NCBI GenBank assembly: GCA_964483695.1 | Contig: CAZACZ010000005.1 | Location: 1-64,000, forward strand | Reading direction: 5' to 3' | DNA from: CAZACZ01 sp964483695 | Lineage (GTDB): Bacteria > Deinococcota > Deinococci > Deinococcales > Trueperaceae | Length of the DNA stretch: 64,000 nt | In this document: piece by piece, positions 42,310 through 50,769 of the stretch | Position numbering within the stretch: position 1 is the first letter of the stretch | How the letters are laid out: each line of letters begins with the position of its first letter | Notes under the pieces: generated by a model | What the model was told of the DNA's origin: nothing | The model's input: the letters and a program-made list of their open reading frames with translations, nothing else | Database searches by the model: none | Position numbers and translations under genes: made by a program

Positions 42310-43275
42310 GTGAACTACCTGTTCGTCCTCGCGGGCATCGTTCTGCTGTACCTCGGCGGCGAGGGGTTGGTGCGGGGCGCGGTGCGACTCGCGCGCAGCC
42401 TCGGCATCTCCCCTCTGGTGATCGGTCTGACGATCGTGGCGTTCGGCACCTCCAGCCCGGAGCTGTTCGCCAACCTCGCGGCGGTGCTGGGCGGTACGCC
42501 GCAGCTGGCGTTCGGCAACATCGTCGGCTCCAACATCGCGAACATCGGCTTGATCCTCGGCCTCAGCGCGACGATCGCCGTCATTCAGGTGCGCTCGGTG
42601 GTGGTGCGGCGCGAGGTGCCGGTCATGCTGCTGGCCGCCTTCGCGTTGGTGCCGGTGTTCGTAGGGGGAACCATGGGGCGCCTCGAGGGGGCGGTGTTCG
42701 TGCTGCTGCTCGGCGTCTACCTGTGGCGTCTGCTCCGCGGAGGTGAGGCGCCGCCCGTCGAGGCCGAGTTCGCGGTGGAGTACGGCGACGGCGATCGCGC
42801 GCGCGCCACCGTGACCTCGTGGCTACTCGTGCTGGGCGGCCTCGGGCTGCTGGCCGGCGGGGCACGGCTGCTGGTGCTGGGGGCCACCGCCATCGCCCGG
42901 TCGTGGGGCGTGCCGGAGTTGGTGATCGGCCTCACGGTGGTGGCGATCGGCACCAGCCTGCCGGAGCTGGTCACCTCGGTGGTGGCCGCCACCAAGGGCG
43001 AGCCCGACATCGCGCTCGGCAACGTGGTGGGCTCGAACGTGTTCAACGTCCTGGGCATCCTCGGCGTGAGCGCCCTGGTGCGGCCCTTGCCGCTGCCGGC
43101 CGACGGCGGTTGGCGCGACATCGCGGTCATGCTCGGGTTCAGCATGGTGCTGTTGCCGATGCTGGTGTCCGGCATGCGCCTGGTGCGCTGGGAGGGGCTG
43201 GCGCTGATGGCGGCGTACGTGGCGTACACCATGTGGCTGTTCCTCGGTGGCGCGGCGGCGGGAGTGGCCGGCTGA
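42310..43275 (+). CDS. Calcium/sodium antiporter (CaxA/YrbG family)
   Basis: This is a 321-residue ten-helix cation exchanger of the Ca2+/cation antiporter superfamily. It has the paired alpha-repeat motifs GTSSPELFAN (46-55) and GTSLPELVTS (about 214-223), each followed by GNIVGSNIANI or GNVVGSNVFNV. These inverted repeats build the ion-binding site. GTG 42310 begins the first helix directly (VNYLFVLAGIVLLYLGGEGLV), and TACCTT lies 6 bases upstream, again leaderless-like. The ion pair is likely Ca2+/Na+ or H+. Confidence 0.95.
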   Translation: MNYLFVLAGIVLLYLGGEGLVRGAVRLARSLGISPLVIGLTIVAFGTSSPELFANLAAVLGGTPQLAFGNIVGSNIANIGLILGLSATIAVIQVRSVVVRREVPVMLLAAFALVPVFVGGTMGRLEGAVFVLLLGVYLWRLLRGGEAPPVEAEFAVEYGDGDRARATVTSWLLVLGGLGLLAGGARLLVLGATAIARSWGVPELVIGLTVVAIGTSLPELVTSVVAATKGEPDIALGNVVGSNVFNVLGILGVSALVRPLPLPADGGWRDIAVMLGFSMVLLPMLVSGMRLVRWEGLALMAAYVAYTMWLFLGGAAAGVAG

Positions 43276-43455
43276 CCAGGCCCCGTCACGGCGGTGACGC
43301 GCGCGACGGCAGGCCCGTGGGCGCGGGTCTAGGGTGAGGCGACGTTCCGTCCGCGGCCTCGTCGGCGTGTCGTCCTGACGCTCGCTCCCGCATCGTCGCT
43401 GCGCTTCCTCGAACCGCCGTCGCCAGGCCAGCGGCGAGCGGGTAGGAGGTGCGTC

Positions 43456-43668
43456 GTGGCCGTCATCATGACCGTGCTCGGTGCTTGCATGCTGGTCGGT
43501 GGGGCGTTGCTGCTCTACCGAGCTGCCACGTGGCGTGTCGTGCGCGACGTCTTCCATGGCGACGTCCTGCAGGCCGAGGGGGTGATGGAAGGGGTCCTGC
43601 TGTCCGTGTTCGGGCTGTTCCTGTTCGTGTTCGGCCTGGCATGGTTGCTGGGAGGGGCGGCCGTCTGA
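43456..43668 (+). CDS. Small two-helix membrane protein
   Basis: This 70-residue product has two hydrophobic helices (about 2-22 and 45-68) and a short polar middle (RAATWRVVRDVFHGDVLQAEG). GTG 43456 follows GGAGGT with a 5-base spacing, which supports translation. No family recognised. It is upstream of the TlpA fusion gene by 21 bases but that gene appears to have its own leaderless promoter. Confidence 0.65.
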   Translation: MAVIMTVLGACMLVGGALLLYRAATWRVVRDVFHGDVLQAEGVMEGVLLSVFGLFLFVFGLAWLLGGAAV

Positions 43669-43677
43669 GCACGACGG

Positions 43678-43683
43678 TAGACT
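43678..43683 (+). promoter_or_regulatory. -10-like TAGACT for leaderless TlpA fusion gene
   Basis: TAGACT is followed by six bases and ATG 43690. No Shine-Dalgarno is present. Confidence 0.5.
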
Positions 43684-43689
43684 CGCGGC

Positions 43690-44541
43690 ATGGATGCGTT
43701 CCGTCTCGGGCCGATGGTGCTGAGCGCGCCGCGGTTCTACGCCTTGCTGGGGTTGGTGGCGCTCGTGGTAGCTGCGGAGGTGGGGTCGTGGCTGCGTCGC
43801 CGCGCGGCGGTGCGCCGCGGTGCGACGCCCGACGCCCGTGAGGCTGCTTGGGCCTGGAACGCCGCGTTGGCAGTGGTGATCGGCGCGCGCGTCGGGTTCG
43901 TCGTCGAGAACGCCCGCGTGTTCGCCGCCGCGCCGCTCGACGCGTTCGCCATCTGGCAAGGCGGGTTCTCGCCCTGGTGGGGCGTCGTCGCGGGGGCGCT
44001 GGTGGCCGGCTGGTCGTTCCGCCGCAGGTGGGCGGAGGCGCGCGCCGTGGCCGTTCCGGCGCTGGTGGCGCTCGCGGTGTGGTTGGGGGTCCCGGCGCTC
44101 CTGAGCCCGGTGGCCTCCGTGGCCGGCACGTTGCCTGTCCTCACCGTCGAGCGGCTGGAGGGCGGCACGCTCGACGTGGCCGCGCTCGAGGGTCGGCCCA
44201 CGGTGGTGAACCTGTGGGCCACGTGGTGCCCACCGTGCCGCCGCGAGTTGCCGCTGCTCGCGGACGCTCAAGCGAGGCACCCCGAACTGCAGTTCGTCTT
44301 CGCCAACCAGGGCGAGGTGCGCGCCACCGTCCAGGCGTACCTAGACGGTCGACCCGAGGTGGAGTTGGAGAACGTGGTGCTCGACCTCGGCGGGCAGTTC
44401 GGGCAGGCCTTCGACAGCCTGGGGTTGCCGACCACGCTGTTCTTCGACGCACAAGGGCGCCACGTGCTCACGCACGTGGGCGAACTGTCGACGGCGGCGC
44501 TGTTCAACTACCTGACCGACTTGCAGCGCGGCACGCTGTAG
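43690..44541 (+). CDS. Lgt-like membrane domain fused to TlpA-type thioredoxin
   Basis: The N-terminal ~145 residues form four or five helices and carry signatures of prolipoprotein diacylglyceryl transferase (GARVGF at 65-70, IWQGGF at 88-93). The Lgt catalytic His/Arg region seems missing. Residues about 147-283 are an extracytoplasmic TlpA/ResA thioredoxin domain with active site WCPPC (179-183) and GLPTTLFFDAQGRHVLTHVG. The membrane part probably anchors or positions the thioredoxin. It could serve cytochrome c or copper-protein maturation, in keeping with the nos operon that converges on it. Confidence 0.88.
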   Translation: MDAFRLGPMVLSAPRFYALLGLVALVVAAEVGSWLRRRAAVRRGATPDAREAAWAWNAALAVVIGARVGFVVENARVFAAAPLDAFAIWQGGFSPWWGVVAGALVAGWSFRRRWAEARAVAVPALVALAVWLGVPALLSPVASVAGTLPVLTVERLEGGTLDVAALEGRPTVVNLWATWCPPCRRELPLLADAQARHPELQFVFANQGEVRATVQAYLDGRPEVELENVVLDLGGQFGQAFDSLGLPTTLFFDAQGRHVLTHVGELSTAALFNYLTDLQRGTL

Positions 44542-44586
44542 GGAAGGCGCCATCCCGGTCGCGCGAGGCCGCCGGGCGGCGGCGCC

Positions 44587-44635
44587 GACCGGCGCGACCC
44601 GACCGGCGCGACCCGACCGGCGACCGCCGCGACCC
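44587..44635. repeat. Short 14-bp tandem repeat between convergent genes
   Basis: GACCGGCGCGACCC occurs at 44587-44600 and 44601-44614, then a longer variant to 44635. It separates the TlpA fusion gene from nosY and has no other visible feature. Confidence 0.7.
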
Positions 44636-44661
44636 GGACGGCGCACGACGCAGAAGCTTCG

Positions 44662-45453
44662 TCAGAAGTTCTTGCGCCGGAACGAGCGAAGCCCCAACAG
44701 CATCGGCACGATCACCCACGCCAGGAGCGCCGCCACGCTGGCGAGCAGGCCCGTGCCCGTCCCCAGGAAGTTCCGGAACACCGCGCCGGTGTAGCCCAGC
44801 AGGGCGGCCGCGTCGAGCTGCAGCAGCACCAGGATGCGCGACAAGTCGATGGGGTTGAGCATGCTCACGGCGATGACGGCGCGTTCGATGGGGTACGCCT
44901 GCGCCACCACGATGAAGAACAGCACCAGGCCGTCGTACACCACCGTCAAGCCGAGCCACACGCCGAGGGCGATGCCGAGCGCGCGGGCGCGCTCCTCGTT
45001 GGCGAGGCCGATCCAGAACGCCAACGCGGTGAAGACCAGGCTCACCAAAGCGCCGGACGCCAGCAGGCTCACGATCATCGGCACGTCGACGGCGTTCTTC
45101 ACGGCGTACACCGCGAACGGGACGCCCGAGCCGAGCACGAAGGCGGCCGCCAGCGGCAGCGCCACGCCGGCGAGGTGGCCGAGGAAGACGCTCGGGCGCG
45201 ACACCGGTTGCGTGAGGATGAGCTGCACGAAGTCGCGCGTGTAGTAGTAGTAGTTCATCCCCAGCATCAACGCCACCAGCGGCACCACCAGCAGCACCAG
45301 GTTCAGCGAGCTGAGCGCCGCCTGCGCTGCGTCGTCGCCGAAGTACAGCAAGCCGCCGGTGGCGGCCGCGAAGAAGGCCGTGTAGATCAGGATCCAACGG
45401 CTGCGCAGCAGGTCGAAGAAGGCGTACTTCATCACCTTGCGAGCGGTGCTCAT
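44662..45453 (-). CDS. nosY: NosY, ABC permease of the nos system
   Basis: This 263-residue membrane protein has six predicted helices of the ABC-2/NosY type. Recognisable stretches include MKYAFFDLLRSRWILIYTAFF, NLVLLVVPLVALMLGMNYYYYTRDFVQLILTQPVSR and the C-terminal LLAWVIVPMLLGLRSFRRKNF. NosY works with the ATPase NosF and the periplasmic NosD to supply copper or sulfur species for the CuZ cluster of NosZ. Its start overlaps the nosF stop (ATGA). It is the last gene of the operon. Confidence 0.94.
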   Translation of the reverse strand: MSTARKVMKYAFFDLLRSRWILIYTAFFAAATGGLLYFGDDAAQAALSSLNLVLLVVPLVALMLGMNYYYYTRDFVQLILTQPVSRPSVFLGHLAGVALPLAAAFVLGSGVPFAVYAVKNAVDVPMIVSLLASGALVSLVFTALAFWIGLANEERARALGIALGVWLGLTVVYDGLVLFFIVVAQAYPIERAVIAVSMLNPIDLSRILVLLQLDAAALLGYTGAVFRNFLGTGTGLLASVAALLAWVIVPMLLGLRSFRRKNF

Positions 45454-46193
45454 GCCGCGCCCTCCAACGCCAGGTCGCTGTCCGTTCGGCTGCCCCCGGC
45501 CTCCATCAAGCGCGCCACCGCGCGCTCCAAGCGGCGCTCGCCCGTTCGGTCGCGGATCGACTCGATGGTGCCGCGGAAGCGCACCGTGCCCTCGAGCAGG
45601 AACAGCACCTCGTCGGCCAGCTCCTCGAGCTCGCTCATCACGTGCGACGTCAGGATGATGGTGGCGCCTTCGGCGCGCTCCTCGGCGATGCGGTCCTTCA
45701 AGCGGCTGCTGGCCACCGGGTCGAGGCCGGCGCTGGGTTCGTCGAGGACCAGCACCTTCGGGCGGAACAGGAACGCGAGCACGGCACTGGCCTTCTGCTT
45801 GCTGCCGCCCGACAGCACCCGCAGCGGCTTGTCCAGGTGCGGCCGCAACTGGAACAGGTCGACCAGGCCGTCGAGGCCGTCGGGGCGTTCGCCGCGCAGG
45901 TCTTGCACGAAGGCGAACAACTCGCGCACGCGCAGGTTGTCGGGGAAGCGCGGCTCTTGCGGCAGGTACCCGACGATGCGCCGCACCGCGGGCTCGTATG
46001 CGGGCCGACCGTCGATGGTGACGCTGCCGGCGTCCGGCAGGACCAACCCCAGCACCGACTTCATCAAGGTGGTCTTCCCCGAGGCGTTGGGGCCCACCAC
46101 GGCCGTCACCCGGCCAGGCTCGAAGGTGGCGCTGACGCCGCGCAACACCTCGAGCCGGCCGAAACGCTTCGTCAGGGTGTCGACGACGACCAT
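45450..46193 (-). CDS. nosF: NosF, ABC ATPase of the nos system
   Basis: This 247-residue ATPase has Walker A GPNASGKTT (34-42), signature LSGGSKQKASAVLAFL, Walker B VLVLDEPSAGLDP and H-loop LTSHVMSELEELAD. The SAGLDP variation and the neighbours nosD and nosY identify it as NosF. It uses ATG 46193, which overlaps the nosD end by 22 bases. A longer in-frame reading from 47351 runs through nosD in another frame and is not coding. Confidence 0.95.
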   Translation of the reverse strand: MVVVDTLTKRFGRLEVLRGVSATFEPGRVTAVVGPNASGKTTLMKSVLGLVLPDAGSVTIDGRPAYEPAVRRIVGYLPQEPRFPDNLRVRELFAFVQDLRGERPDGLDGLVDLFQLRPHLDKPLRVLSGGSKQKASAVLAFLFRPKVLVLDEPSAGLDPVASSRLKDRIAEERAEGATIILTSHVMSELEELADEVLFLLEGTVRFRGTIESIRDRTGERRLERAVARLMEAGGSRTDSDLALEGAA

Positions 46194-47482
46194 CGGATCC
46201 TCCCCATGAGCGGCCGATCGTCCTCGATGGCCTTGGGCGTGATGACGGGCAGCAGGCGCTCGGCGTACTCCATCACCTGCGACAGCGGGCTCCGGAGCAG
46301 CAGCATCGACTGCGGGTAGGCCTCGAGCGTCAAGGCGAACAGCCGCACGGGGCGGTAGGGGACGTCGCCGATGCCGTCGCGGTCGAGGTCGTAGCCTTCG
46401 TAGGCGTCCCAGTAGTTCTCCAGGAACGAGTTGTACGAGCGGTCCGCGTTGGTGATGACGTCGAACGTGTTGGCGACGAAGTTGTTGTGCGCGATGCGCA
46501 TGCCCATCGAGTTCGAGAGCACACGGATGGCGTAGCCGTTGCGCAGGAAGTCGTTGCGGTCCAAGTCGGTGCGGTTCGAGTTGTCGATGTAGACCCCGGC
46601 GGTGTTCCCTTCGAAGGTGTTGCCCGACACCGCGCTGTCGTCGATGTCCTTCAGCAGGAGGCCGTAGGCGGCCGCGCCCCAGTTGTCCACGAAGCGGTTG
46701 CCGACCATGATGATGCGCTTCGAGTACATCACCGCCACGCCGGCGCCGTTGCGCCGGAAGTCGTTGCCGCGGAACTCGCTCTCGTTCGAGAACATGAAGT
46801 GCAGGCCGTAGCGCAGGTTGTCTTCGCTGACGTTGTTCACGACCACGTTGCCGAGCGCGAACTCGAGATAGATGCCGTCGCGATGGCCGCTCACGACGTT
46901 GTCCTCGATGTGGATCTGGTAGCCGTTCCACACGTGGATGGCGTTGCCGGAGAAGGCTTCGTTCTGGGCCTGCCCCGTCACGACGTTGCCGCGCACCGTG
47001 CAGGCGGTGGACTTCGCGAGATAGATGCCGAAGAAGGCGTTCTCGATGCGGTTCCCCTCGATGAGGCAGCCGCCGATCTCCTCGACGCGCAAGGCGGCCA
47101 CGTCGTGCACGTGGCTGCGGCCGGCGTCGCGCAGCACCATGCCGCGCACCACCACGCGATCGGCGGCAACGGTCAGGATGGCGTCCTCGAGGCGCCCGTC
47201 GAGGACGGGCCAGTCGACGCCTTCGAGGGTGATGCTGCGCTCGATCGTTAGCGGACCCTCGGCGTAGGTGCCGGCGTGGACCCGAACGGTGTCGCCGTCG
47301 ACGGCGGCGTCCAAGGCGGCCCGAACGCTGGTGAACGCGCAGCCGGCGCATACCTCGAGGGTGCGGCCGGCCGCGGCGTCCCCCGGCGCCGCGCCTTGGT
47401 GCTCCGCCGCCCCTTGGGCGGACGCGGCGTGCGCGGCCAGCACCAGCCAGCCGACGAGCAGCACCGTCCGCAGGGGGGTCAC
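46172..47482 (-). CDS. nosD: NosD, periplasmic beta-helix copper-processing protein
   Basis: This 436-residue exported right-handed beta-helix protein (CASH repeats) has a signal peptide (MTPLRTVLLVGWLVLAAHAASAQ). Repeats run from about residue 65 to 370. Examples are GGCLIEGNRIENAFFGIYLAKS, GYQIHIEDNVVSGHRDGIYLEF, SEFRGNDFRRNGAGVAVMYSKR and NRTDLDRNDFLRNGYAIRVLS. The C-terminus has ENYWDAYEGYDLDRDGIGDVPYRP, characteristic of NosD. The start overlaps the NosL-fusion stop by 4 bases (ATGA). Confidence 0.96.
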   Translation of the reverse strand: MTPLRTVLLVGWLVLAAHAASAQGAAEHQGAAPGDAAAGRTLEVCAGCAFTSVRAALDAAVDGDTVRVHAGTYAEGPLTIERSITLEGVDWPVLDGRLEDAILTVAADRVVVRGMVLRDAGRSHVHDVAALRVEEIGGCLIEGNRIENAFFGIYLAKSTACTVRGNVVTGQAQNEAFSGNAIHVWNGYQIHIEDNVVSGHRDGIYLEFALGNVVVNNVSEDNLRYGLHFMFSNESEFRGNDFRRNGAGVAVMYSKRIIMVGNRFVDNWGAAAYGLLLKDIDDSAVSGNTFEGNTAGVYIDNSNRTDLDRNDFLRNGYAIRVLSNSMGMRIAHNNFVANTFDVITNADRSYNSFLENYWDAYEGYDLDRDGIGDVPYRPVRLFALTLEAYPQSMLLLRSPLSQVMEYAERLLPVITPKAIEDDRPLMGRIRWSSSTP

Positions 47483-48597
47483 GGCGCGTCGGTCTCCTGG
47501 TGGTCGGGGGCGGGTCCGTCGTCGGTCTCGTGGCCGCCGTGCACGCGTTCGATGAAGCCGGCGTCGAGCACGATGCCGGGGAGGTCCTGGTAGCGCACCT
47601 CGATGCCGTTGGCTTCCTGGCGCATGTCCTCGAGCGCGTCGAGCGTCTTGAACGCCGAGAGGTTGAGGCCCATCGGGCTACGCAGCAACGCGCTCTGGAG
47701 GTAGCGCGCTTCGTCGGCGCGCAGCCAGGTGCCGGGGTTGGCGTAGTCGCTGACCCAGGCCGAGTGGATGTCGTCCTCGGCGACGGTGCCTTCGATGCGG
47801 AACGCCACCATGCACTCGATCGAGTCGAACTTGTAGACCTTGCCGGTCTTGGTCACGATCTGCGTGGCGTAGCGCGGATCGGAGATCACCATGCCGCAGA
47901 ACGCCCCCACGTCCTGGCCGATGACCACGGTGACGGGCTTGGGCTCGGAGCAACCGGCCAGCAGCCCCGCCACGATCACCAGCGCCGTCACGCCGGCCGA
48001 GACGCGGGCGGCCGAGACGCGACGGCGACGCCACGCCGCGGCGAGGAAGAGCACCACGCCCAGGACGAAGCCACCCGCCAAGGCGTACGCGCCCCAGCCC
48101 GGCCAGGCGGTGATGTAGAAGTTCATGAACTGGCTGGTGCCGAGCATGGGGGGAGTGTAGCCCTCCATCTCGATGGCCGCCATCGGGTCCACGGTGTGGC
48201 CGAACCGGTAGAGCCAGCCGTAGAAATCGGCCATGCCGAGCACGGCGAAGACGCCGTAGCCGAGCAGCCACCAGCGCAGCGCCTTGAGCGTGCCGACGGC
48301 CGCGGCCACCAGCCCGCCGACGGCGGTGGCGATCACCAGCACGGGCAGCACCTTGAGCTCCCAGAAGTCCGCGGCGTCCAGGTGCATGAAGCCGACGTAG
48401 TGGTTGAGACCGTTGATGAGGTCAACGCGGCCGGTCAGCTTGCTGGACCAGATCTGCATCGCCAGGCCCTCGGGGTACTGCGGCGCCTCGAAGTAGTAGT
48501 GCCACAGCGGGAACACGAAGGTCAGCAGCGGGATCAGCGCAGCGAGCGCGACGAGCGCGCGGACGGCCCAAGCGAGCCGGGATGGTCGAGGGGTCAT
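47479..48597 (-). CDS. nosL: NosL-type copper chaperone fused to N-terminal membrane domain
   Basis: This 372-residue protein has an N-terminal membrane part of five or six helices (about 8-32, 75-100, 105-125, 150-185, 195-217) rich in aromatic residues (WHYYFEAPQYPEGLAMQIW). At about residue 217 the sequence LLAGC resembles a lipobox in mid-protein. A typical NosL domain follows, with VIGQDVGAFCGMVISDPRYATQI and YKFDSIECMVAF, the Cys/Met motifs for Cu(I). NosL delivers copper to NosZ. ATG 48597 was chosen for the clear helix start. NosL is usually a separate lipoprotein. Confidence 0.88.
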   Translation of the reverse strand: MTPRPSRLAWAVRALVALAALIPLLTFVFPLWHYYFEAPQYPEGLAMQIWSSKLTGRVDLINGLNHYVGFMHLDAADFWELKVLPVLVIATAVGGLVAAAVGTLKALRWWLLGYGVFAVLGMADFYGWLYRFGHTVDPMAAIEMEGYTPPMLGTSQFMNFYITAWPGWGAYALAGGFVLGVVLFLAAAWRRRRVSAARVSAGVTALVIVAGLLAGCSEPKPVTVVIGQDVGAFCGMVISDPRYATQIVTKTGKVYKFDSIECMVAFRIEGTVAEDDIHSAWVSDYANPGTWLRADEARYLQSALLRSPMGLNLSAFKTLDALEDMRQEANGIEVRYQDLPGIVLDAGFIERVHGGHETDDGPAPDHQETDAP

Positions 48598-48628
48598 GAG
48601 GATCGGGTCCTTCCTGGGAAGGAGGTGC

Positions 48629-48673
48629 GGGAGCGGGGGCATGCCCGCCGTGCGGGCGGGTGCCCCCGCTCCC
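48629..48673 (-). terminator. Strong intercistronic hairpin between nosZ and nosL
   Basis: Arms of 13 bp (48629-48641 and 48661-48673) plus an inner 6-bp stem form one long GC-rich hairpin. A second, weaker hairpin (CGCCAGG ... CCTGGCG, 48679-48700) precedes it on the minus strand. No T-run is obvious. It probably attenuates or protects the nosZ transcript. Confidence 0.7.
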
Positions 48674-48768
48674 GGGCGCGCCAGGTGTCCGTGCCTGGCG
48701 TTCGTCGTGCTGCGCGCGTGGCGGCGACCCGCGGGATGCGAGTGGGCGCCGCCACGACGCGGTCTAGG

Positions 48769-50724
48769 TCAGTTCCCCAGGCTCCAGCTGAGCGCGATGT
48801 CGGAGTCGGCCGGGGAGACGCGAGCGTAGCCTTGCATCTCTTGGTGCAGCGCGGAGCAGAAGTCGGTGCAGTAGAAGGGGTAGACGCCGGGCTGCTGCGG
48901 TTCCCACTTCGCCGTGAGCGTCTGCCCGGGCATGATCAGGATGTTGGCGTCGTTCATGCCTTGGATGGCGAAGCCGTGCGGCACGTCCCAGTCCTGCTCG
49001 AGGTTGGTGACGTGGAAGTAGACGGTGTCGCCGACCTTGATGCCTTCGATGACGTCGGGCGCGAAGTGCGAGCGGATCGACGTCATGTAGACGTGCACCT
49101 CGTTGCCGTCGCGTTCGACCTTCACGTCGGCCTCGCTGCGGGTGACGTAGGGGTGCTCGTTGGCGGCGAGTTCGAAGATGCGCTGGCTGTTCTCGACGAG
49201 CTTCTCGGCGGGGATGCCTTGAGCGTAGTGCGGCTCACCCTGCGTCGGGAAGTCGAGCAGCATCTGCATGGTGTTCCCGCTGATGTCGATGAGCTGCGCC
49301 GAGTGCGCCAGTTCGGGGCCGGTGGGGAGGTAGCGGTCCTTGGTGATCTTGTTGAGCGCGACGAGGTAGGTGTCTTCCGGGTCCATCGAGTCGCCGCCGG
49401 GGATCATCAGGTGGCCGATGGAGTAGTAGACCGGGATGCGATCGACGACCTCGAACGACGCGAGGCTCCACTTGATGACCTCGGAGGTGATGAAGCACGA
49501 GGTGTAGACGTTGCCGCGGGTGTCGAACTCGTTGTGCAGCGGCCCGAGGCAGGCGCGCTCGACCTGGCCGGCGACGATGCTGTCGAAGTTGAGGATCGGG
49601 ATGCCGTACGCCTCGCCGTCGAAGTCGTCGGCCGCGATGGCGGCCAGCATCTTGCTGAAGCTATGGACCGCGATGGTGGCCGAGAGCTTCCCGCCGGGGA
49701 CGATGAACTCGCCGGTGGGGTCGACGTCGACGCCGTGCGGCGACTTGGGCGTTGGCAGGAAGTAGACCAGATCCGAGCAGTTCGCAGGGTCGAGCACCGT
49801 GACGCTGTCCATCCAGGTCGTCTCGGCGATGCCGGTGCGCTCGTTCTTCAGGTTGTGGGCGTAGTTCGCCGGCATCTGGCTGGCGGCGCCGTTCGCGACG
49901 CACTCCTCGGCGCGGCGCCAGTTGACGGCGGTGACGAAGTCCTTGTCGTTCTGCGAGGCGTTCACCTCGAGCAGGGTGTGGGCTTCCTCGGAGTTGTACG
50001 AGCTGAAGAAGCACCAGTCGGCCGACGGCCCCTTGCCGCAGTGCGACAGGTCGTAGTCGAAGCCGGGCATGAGGATCTGGAACGCCAGGCTCATCTCGCC
50101 GTCTTCGGGATCGACCGAGACGAACGACAGCATGCCCTTGAAGTTGCCCTTGTACTCGGCCACGGGCATGTCGCGTTGCGGCACGGGGACGCTGAAGCGG
50201 GTACCGGCCAGGACGTACTCGCTGTTGCTGGTGGTGAACGGCGACGGGTGGTTGCCGCCCGTGTTGGGGATCTCGATGATCTCGACGGTCTCGAAGCTGG
50301 AGAGGTCGATGCGGGCGATGCGCGGCGTGTTGTTGCCGTTGATGAAGATCCAACGTCCGTCGGGCACGCCGTCGGTCATGGAGAGCTCGGGGTGGTGGGC
50401 GTCGTCCCAGTAGACCGGGCCGTGCGAGGTGTTGAACATGGCCTTGGTCTCTTCGGAGTAGCCGTAGCCGTTCTCCCCGAACTGGCTGAAGACCGGGATG
50501 GTCTTGAGCACGCGGCCGGATGGCAGGCCGACGACGCTCATCTGGCCGTTGAAGCCGCCCGAGAAGAAGCCGTAGAACTCGTCGTGCTCGCCGGGGGCCA
50601 CGTAGACGCGCGAGGCGGCGTCGTTGGCCACCCGCGCGGCGTTGCGCGCGCCCTGCGCAGCCACCAGCCCGGCGGTGAGCAACGCCACGGCGGCGGCGAG
50701 GGCGATCCATCTGCGGATGGTCAT
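48769..50724 (-). CDS. nosZ: Nitrous-oxide reductase NosZ (Sec-dependent, clade II type)
   Basis: This 651-residue copper enzyme reduces N2O to N2 outside the membrane. The signal peptide (MTIRRWIALAAAVALLTAGLVAAQ) lacks a twin-arginine motif and points to Sec export, a clade II trait. The beta-propeller carries CuZ histidines such as DDAHHPELS (110-111), KSPHGVDVDP and CLGPLHNEFD. The C-terminal cupredoxin has the CuA motif CTDFCSALHQEMQGY (Cys619, Cys623, His627, Met630). GGAGG is 7 bases from the ATG. A cytochrome c gene precedes it and NosL, NosD, NosF and NosY follow. Confidence 0.98.
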   Translation of the reverse strand: MTIRRWIALAAAVALLTAGLVAAQGARNAARVANDAASRVYVAPGEHDEFYGFFSGGFNGQMSVVGLPSGRVLKTIPVFSQFGENGYGYSEETKAMFNTSHGPVYWDDAHHPELSMTDGVPDGRWIFINGNNTPRIARIDLSSFETVEIIEIPNTGGNHPSPFTTSNSEYVLAGTRFSVPVPQRDMPVAEYKGNFKGMLSFVSVDPEDGEMSLAFQILMPGFDYDLSHCGKGPSADWCFFSSYNSEEAHTLLEVNASQNDKDFVTAVNWRRAEECVANGAASQMPANYAHNLKNERTGIAETTWMDSVTVLDPANCSDLVYFLPTPKSPHGVDVDPTGEFIVPGGKLSATIAVHSFSKMLAAIAADDFDGEAYGIPILNFDSIVAGQVERACLGPLHNEFDTRGNVYTSCFITSEVIKWSLASFEVVDRIPVYYSIGHLMIPGGDSMDPEDTYLVALNKITKDRYLPTGPELAHSAQLIDISGNTMQMLLDFPTQGEPHYAQGIPAEKLVENSQRIFELAANEHPYVTRSEADVKVERDGNEVHVYMTSIRSHFAPDVIEGIKVGDTVYFHVTNLEQDWDVPHGFAIQGMNDANILIMPGQTLTAKWEPQQPGVYPFYCTDFCSALHQEMQGYARVSPADSDIALSWSLGN

Positions 50725-50741
50725 GGGTGCCTCCAGGAAAG

Positions 50742-50762
50742 GGCGCGCCCATCGGGCGCGCC
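50742..50762 (-). promoter_or_regulatory. Hairpin between cytochrome c and nosZ genes
   Basis: GGCGCGCCC-ATC-GGGCGCGCC (50742-50750 and 50754-50762) is a perfect 9-bp stem just upstream of the nosZ Shine-Dalgarno. It may be a processing or stability element. Confidence 0.55.
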
Positions 50763-50769
50763 GGGTCCG

